NCBI GenBank assembly: GCA_019744775.1
Contig: JAIETZ010000002.1
Location: 434,001-498,000 of the forward strand
Direction of reading: 5' to 3'
Origin: Candidatus Obscuribacterales bacterium
GTDB lineage: Bacteria; Cyanobacteriota; Vampirovibrionia; Obscuribacterales; Obscuribacteraceae
Length of the DNA: 64,000 bases
Position 1 is the stretch's first letter, and every line of letters starts with the position of its first letter. This document shows, one piece after another, positions 61,024 to 64,000 of this stretch. A program made the translations under genes and the position numbers. The notes beneath the pieces are model-generated. The model did not search any database and had not been told where the DNA came from. It saw only the letters and a program-made list of their open reading frames with translations.

Positions 61024-61446
61024 CTATTCGATTTCAACGCCTTCCAGGTAGGCGACTTTAGCGCGCAAATCTTCAACGAGCTTAGGCAACGTAAAGACAA
61101 CCGGCAGCTTTTCTTCGATGGCTGTTATGTGCCTTGTTAGTTCAATGGATTTTTCCATCAAACGAATGAGAATTTGCTGAGTGGCGATCAATTGACGTTG
61201 ATTGTCGATCAATTGATTGGTAATTTTTGCGGTTTCAACTCTTTGGTCAACACTCAATCCAACTAAGTCGGTCAATTGACCGGTGAGTTTTTCCAAAACT
61301 GCTTCCATGACGTGAACACCATCAACGGTGGCATCAACGATCCGGGATGCGCTGGAAGGCTGTCCCTGATCGAAAAACTGATCCATACCCTCCAAATCCA
61401 ACCCAGCTTCCGGCTCTTCGGCCGGCTTCCGCATACGTTCGGGCAT
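61024..61446 (-). CDS. Small coiled-coil protein of unknown function
   Basis: About 140 residues from ATG 61446 (GAGG nine bases upstream; the longer frame to 61527 is not protein-like). The N-terminus is acidic and Pro/Glu-rich (MRKPAEEPEAGLDLEGMDQF). Residues about 50-140 form a continuous amphipathic heptad pattern (VLEKLTGQLTDLVGLSVDQR, AKITNQLIDNQRQLIATQQI, LPKLVEDLRAKVAYLEGVEI), so a long coiled coil. No transmembrane helix or known family. It could be structural or an adaptor. Confidence 0.6.
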   Translation of the reverse strand: MPERMRKPAEEPEAGLDLEGMDQFFDQGQPSSASRIVDATVDGVHVMEAVLEKLTGQLTDLVGLSVDQRVETAKITNQLIDNQRQLIATQQILIRLMEKSIELTRHITAIEEKLPVVFTLPKLVEDLRAKVAYLEGVEIE

Positions 61447-61586
61447 TACAAAATCCCTCTTTAGTAAGAGTCGTGCATCGCTTCTATTTAAAACGACGGG
61501 CCCCCATCCGTGGTGGCACCGATACAAATTATAACGAATGAGATCAAATAAACAATATGTTTTTTCGACAATTCAAAAAAATAGTG

Positions 61587-61790
61587 CTACCAAACATCAT
61601 GATCATCTTCTTTGGCGAGGATATAAGTAACTACTCCCAAGATGACTGAAAATGATCCGGCAGCCAAAGTTGCCATCGAAACGATCTTGTTAATCGCCCA
61701 GTGCTCGTTCATTTGCTGTCCCAAAACGAATGAAGCGATCAAAAGAAAAACGCCAAGGGCAAAAAACATAATCGGCATAAATTCTTTCAT
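61587..61790 (-). CDS. Two-helix small membrane protein coupled to hutI
   Basis: 67 residues with two hydrophobic helices (FMPIMFFALGVFLLIASFVL and VSMATLAAGSFSVILGVVTY) and a His/Asp-rich tail KEDDHDVW. The ATG overlaps the hutI stop codon by one base (TAATG), so it is coupled to it and shares its transcript. No known family. Connection to histidine degradation is only positional. Confidence 0.6.
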   Translation of the reverse strand: MKEFMPIMFFALGVFLLIASFVLGQQMNEHWAINKIVSMATLAAGSFSVILGVVTYILAKEDDHDVW

Positions 61791-63079
61791 TAGCCGATCT
61801 CCTTATTCTCAAAAACAATTTTGCCGCGCTTGATTGTTGATGCCACCGGATTTGATGCAAGGTTATACGGGACTTCAGAAATTGAATTCAGATCAAAAAT
61901 TACTAAATCAGCCTGATAGCCTTCTCTAATTTGACCTACTTTATCGCCCAAACCGATCGCCTGCGCTGCGTTTGCGGTCATTGCAGTCAATGCTTCTTCG
62001 GACGTCATTTTCAATTTAAGACAAGCAAGACCCCATATAAAAGGCAGCGAGTAGATATGACACGATCCTGGATTGAAATCCGAGCCCAAAGCAACTGCAA
62101 CGCCTGAATCGATCATCCGGCGAGCTCTTGCGTGATCATTCAAGTTCAAAAAGAATGAGGTGCCCGGCAAAAGTACAGCCACTGTATTTGATTTTGCAAG
62201 TAAATCAATTTCCGCATCACTTACATTCAATAAATGATCTGCGCTTTGCGCTTTTAAATTAACTGCCAACGTGGTGGCACCCAAATTAGCGAATTCATCG
62301 GAATGAACTTTCGGCGTTAACCCATGTCTCACACCAGCTTCGAGAATTTTCTTGGTTTCATCGAGAGTGAAATATCCTTCGTCACAGAAGACATCATTAA
62401 AGACGGTGGCTCTACCATTGGCGGAGCTTCGCGATACCCGTTCTGATACCAAAGGCAACATGCGTTCAGTGATATCTTCGATATATTTTTCGCGGTTTTG
62501 ATCAGCTGGAAAAGCATGAGCGGCCATGAAAGTCGGCACCAACTCAACCGGCTGAATCTCATTGAGCTTCAGAATTGCCTCGAACATTCTCAATTCGGAA
62601 TCAACGGACAAACCATAGCCAGTTTTGACTTCACATGACGTCGTGCCGGATTCGACCATGCGCTTTAATCGCTCTTTGCCCAAAGATACCAATTCATCTA
62701 CTGATGCATTTCTAGTGGCCCGCATACTGGCCACTATGCCACCACCAGCTTCGGCAATCTCCTTATATGTCTTGCCCTGACAACGAAGTCCAAATTCATC
62801 GGCCCTGTTGCCGGCAAAGATCAAATGCGTGTGCGGATCAACTAACCCTGGTGTAACCAGTCTGCCTTCAGCGTCAATTTTTTTTGTTGAGTCGGTGATA
62901 CTGCATTTTGCCAGTACTTCCTTTTCAGATCCGCAAGCGACGATTTTGCCATCGGCAATTGCCACCGCTGCATTTTTTACGCGGTTAATCTTGCCCATCG
63001 CACTTCCATGTGCCGGCACGTTTTCCAAGTGAGGTGTTGCCAGCTCACCAATGGAATGAATAAGTAAATCGACAGCCAA
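61790..63079 (-). CDS. hutI: Imidazolonepropionase
   Basis: A 429-residue amidohydrolase that opens the imidazolone ring in histidine degradation. Metal motif LVTPGLVDPHTHLIFAGNRA (HxH), then YKEIAEAGGGIVASMRATRN, CEVKTGYGLSVDSELRMFEA, HSDEFANLGATTLA and GSDFNPGSCHIYSLPF; all fit HutI. The start is TTG at 63079, with AAGGA six bases upstream. HutH, HutU and HutG are not in the window, so the pathway genes are dispersed or partly missing. It shares a transcript with a small membrane protein. Confidence 0.95.
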   Translation of the reverse strand: MAVDLLIHSIGELATPHLENVPAHGSAMGKINRVKNAAVAIADGKIVACGSEKEVLAKCSITDSTKKIDAEGRLVTPGLVDPHTHLIFAGNRADEFGLRCQGKTYKEIAEAGGGIVASMRATRNASVDELVSLGKERLKRMVESGTTSCEVKTGYGLSVDSELRMFEAILKLNEIQPVELVPTFMAAHAFPADQNREKYIEDITERMLPLVSERVSRSSANGRATVFNDVFCDEGYFTLDETKKILEAGVRHGLTPKVHSDEFANLGATTLAVNLKAQSADHLLNVSDAEIDLLAKSNTVAVLLPGTSFFLNLNDHARARRMIDSGVAVALGSDFNPGSCHIYSLPFIWGLACLKLKMTSEEALTAMTANAAQAIGLGDKVGQIREGYQADLVIFDLNSISEVPYNLASNPVASTIKRGKIVFENKEIG

Positions 63080-63153
63080 GTTAGTTCCTTATATATAAGT
63101 ACGCAGCCAACACGTGGTCAGGGCGAATTATAGATACTTGGCTTCCGTCGCGC

Positions 63154-63927
63154 TTATGCCGTCTTGGATATTGGTCTTATTTGCTGACGACCTTGTGAAA
63201 ATTTAGCCTCCAAGAAATTACAGCGCTTGCAAGTTTGACGCGCGCAATCATAATGCTCAGGCTCTTTCATTTCAGAAAGTGTTTTCAAAAGATCCGGCCA
63301 GTGAAGACGGAAAGTCGACTCTTCCATTGGAATAGTTACCGTCTGTCTTTCCGGACTACCAATTTGCACAAAAGTCATTGAGACTTTGTCGAACGGCCAA
63401 CGACAACGCAGCTTTTCAGCAAGGTACTGCTTCACCAACATTGATGATGACGGCCAAGCCGGATCAAATGGCTTCAGTGGTTTTAAATGGAAGTCAACAA
63501 GCTCAAGACGTCTTTGACTTGGATAGTAGAGAATCAAATCAAAAGTATCTTCCAGATAAACACGCAAACTGCCAATGCGTGCTCTTACCTTTAAATTGAT
63601 ACCAACGATTTGTGCGCCGGCAGGCTTATATCCATTTAGAAGATATTGAGACAAAGTCTTGTGAGTATAGAGAAACGCTTTGGCTGCTCTGTCGTTGCTC
63701 ATCTCATCTGCTGGCCAATGTTGTCCCATGAACTTCAACAATTGATGCATATTGGCAACCTTGCCGCGATTTATTTCAGCAATTGCCCGCAAGAGAAAAC
63801 TCTTGACAGTTTTGTCGCCACTTGCCACTTTACGACCAGTAATGAGGCTCTCATACGCCATCCAGTAAGCCTTTCGGCATACTTTGAACGTTTCGATCAT
63901 GGCAGGTGTAAACAAGGTTCTTTCCAT
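63154..63927 (-). CDS. PD-(D/E)XK-like protein with Cys cluster (RecB/AddB/Cas4-type, altered core)
   Basis: 257 residues. The N-terminus FTPAMIETFKVCRKAYWMAY matches the opening of RecB/AddB/Cas4-type nucleases, with C17 in the expected place. The central core has D130 in EDTFDLILYY and D145 in LELVDFHLKP, where the usual D-x-K is D-F-H, so the catalytic Lys is replaced by His (K149 is two residues further). The C-terminus supplies DCARQTCKRCNF (C228, C233, C236). One N-terminal plus three C-terminal Cys is the iron-sulfur arrangement of AddB/Cas4. Catalysis is doubtful, but the [4Fe-4S] site seems kept. ATG 63927 has GGGGG upstream. No CRISPR or recombination genes adjoin. Confidence 0.6.
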   Translation of the reverse strand: MERTLFTPAMIETFKVCRKAYWMAYESLITGRKVASGDKTVKSFLLRAIAEINRGKVANMHQLLKFMGQHWPADEMSNDRAAKAFLYTHKTLSQYLLNGYKPAGAQIVGINLKVRARIGSLRVYLEDTFDLILYYPSQRRLELVDFHLKPLKPFDPAWPSSSMLVKQYLAEKLRCRWPFDKVSMTFVQIGSPERQTVTIPMEESTFRLHWPDLLKTLSEMKEPEHYDCARQTCKRCNFLEAKFSQGRQQIRPISKTA

Positions 63928-64000
63928 TGGAACCCCCTTTCGAGTTGACTACCTTACTTTTGTATGTCATACCAATATATAGGTGTCCTTAAACCAGCGT

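Noticed and set aside
63154-63927. Cas4 as part of a CRISPR locus
   Set aside because: No repeat-spacer array and no other cas gene were seen in the window.

Overview
The window looks like chromosomal DNA of a Gram-negative, non-photosynthetic bacterium with cyanobacterial affinities. The best guess is a Melainabacteria/Vampirovibrionia lineage such as Obscuribacterales. This is an inference from gene content: a cyanobacterial-style single-RRM RNA-binding protein, a tRNA-Glu like that of cyanobacteria and chloroplasts, a B12-type ribonucleotide reductase, many signal peptides, and no photosynthesis, IS, phage, rRNA or CRISPR sequence. Base composition is moderate (below 50% G+C by eye) and coding density is high on both strands.

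Layout. 1-2.1 kb: an ECF sigma / zinc anti-sigma / CpxP-like envelope-stress operon on the minus strand. 2.2-5.8 kb: a secreted tyrosine-phosphatase-like protein, a CHASE3 hybrid histidine kinase and an OmpR-type regulator. 6-11.2 kb: a UPF0104 flippase-like membrane protein, a divergent TadE/TadG-like pair, and a cax-mutM operon. 11.3-14.6 kb: a structured repeat, glutamate dehydrogenase, a zinc-ribbon/macrodomain pair, and an EVE protein. 14.6-18 kb: an accessory patch with an odd in-frame stop and an AbiE-like toxin-antitoxin pair behind two matching operators. 18-25 kb: DUF547 and SPATA20-like secreted proteins, transketolase, an LRV protein, an RRM protein. 25-32.3 kb: an M1 aminopeptidase, a secreted calpain-like protease with an EF-hand loop, YchF, Fic and tRNA-Glu. 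32.4-43.4 kb: a radical SAM protein, a ROK kinase, MgtC, a phosphodiester glycosidase, the overlapping hom-thrC-thrB-lysC-histidine kinase operon, and glyQ. 43.5-49.4 kb: a MoxR-DUF58-transglutaminase cluster and an AAA ATPase. 49.4-55 kb: tsaC (with an exact internal 39-bp tandem duplication), comEC and a 961-residue unknown protein. 55-64 kb: dcd, nrdJ, an amidohydrolase, a ferredoxin-NADP reductase-like flavoprotein, a second copy of the structured repeat, a His-rich membrane protein, hutI and a degenerate PD-(D/E)XK protein.

How genes work together. The clearest functional units are the threonine/aspartate pathway operon (every junction overlaps, and a soluble histidine kinase is the last gene), the MoxR-DUF58-transglutaminase cluster, the sigma/anti-sigma/CpxP module, and the AbiE-like pair. 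The most novel-looking features are the dispersed mosaic repeat, in which short conserved blocks are separated by stem-loops whose stems change but stay paired (11.3 kb and 60 kb, possibly 55.8 kb), the AbiE-like antitoxin carrying a nuclease-like N-terminus, and the secreted calpain/EF-hand protease.
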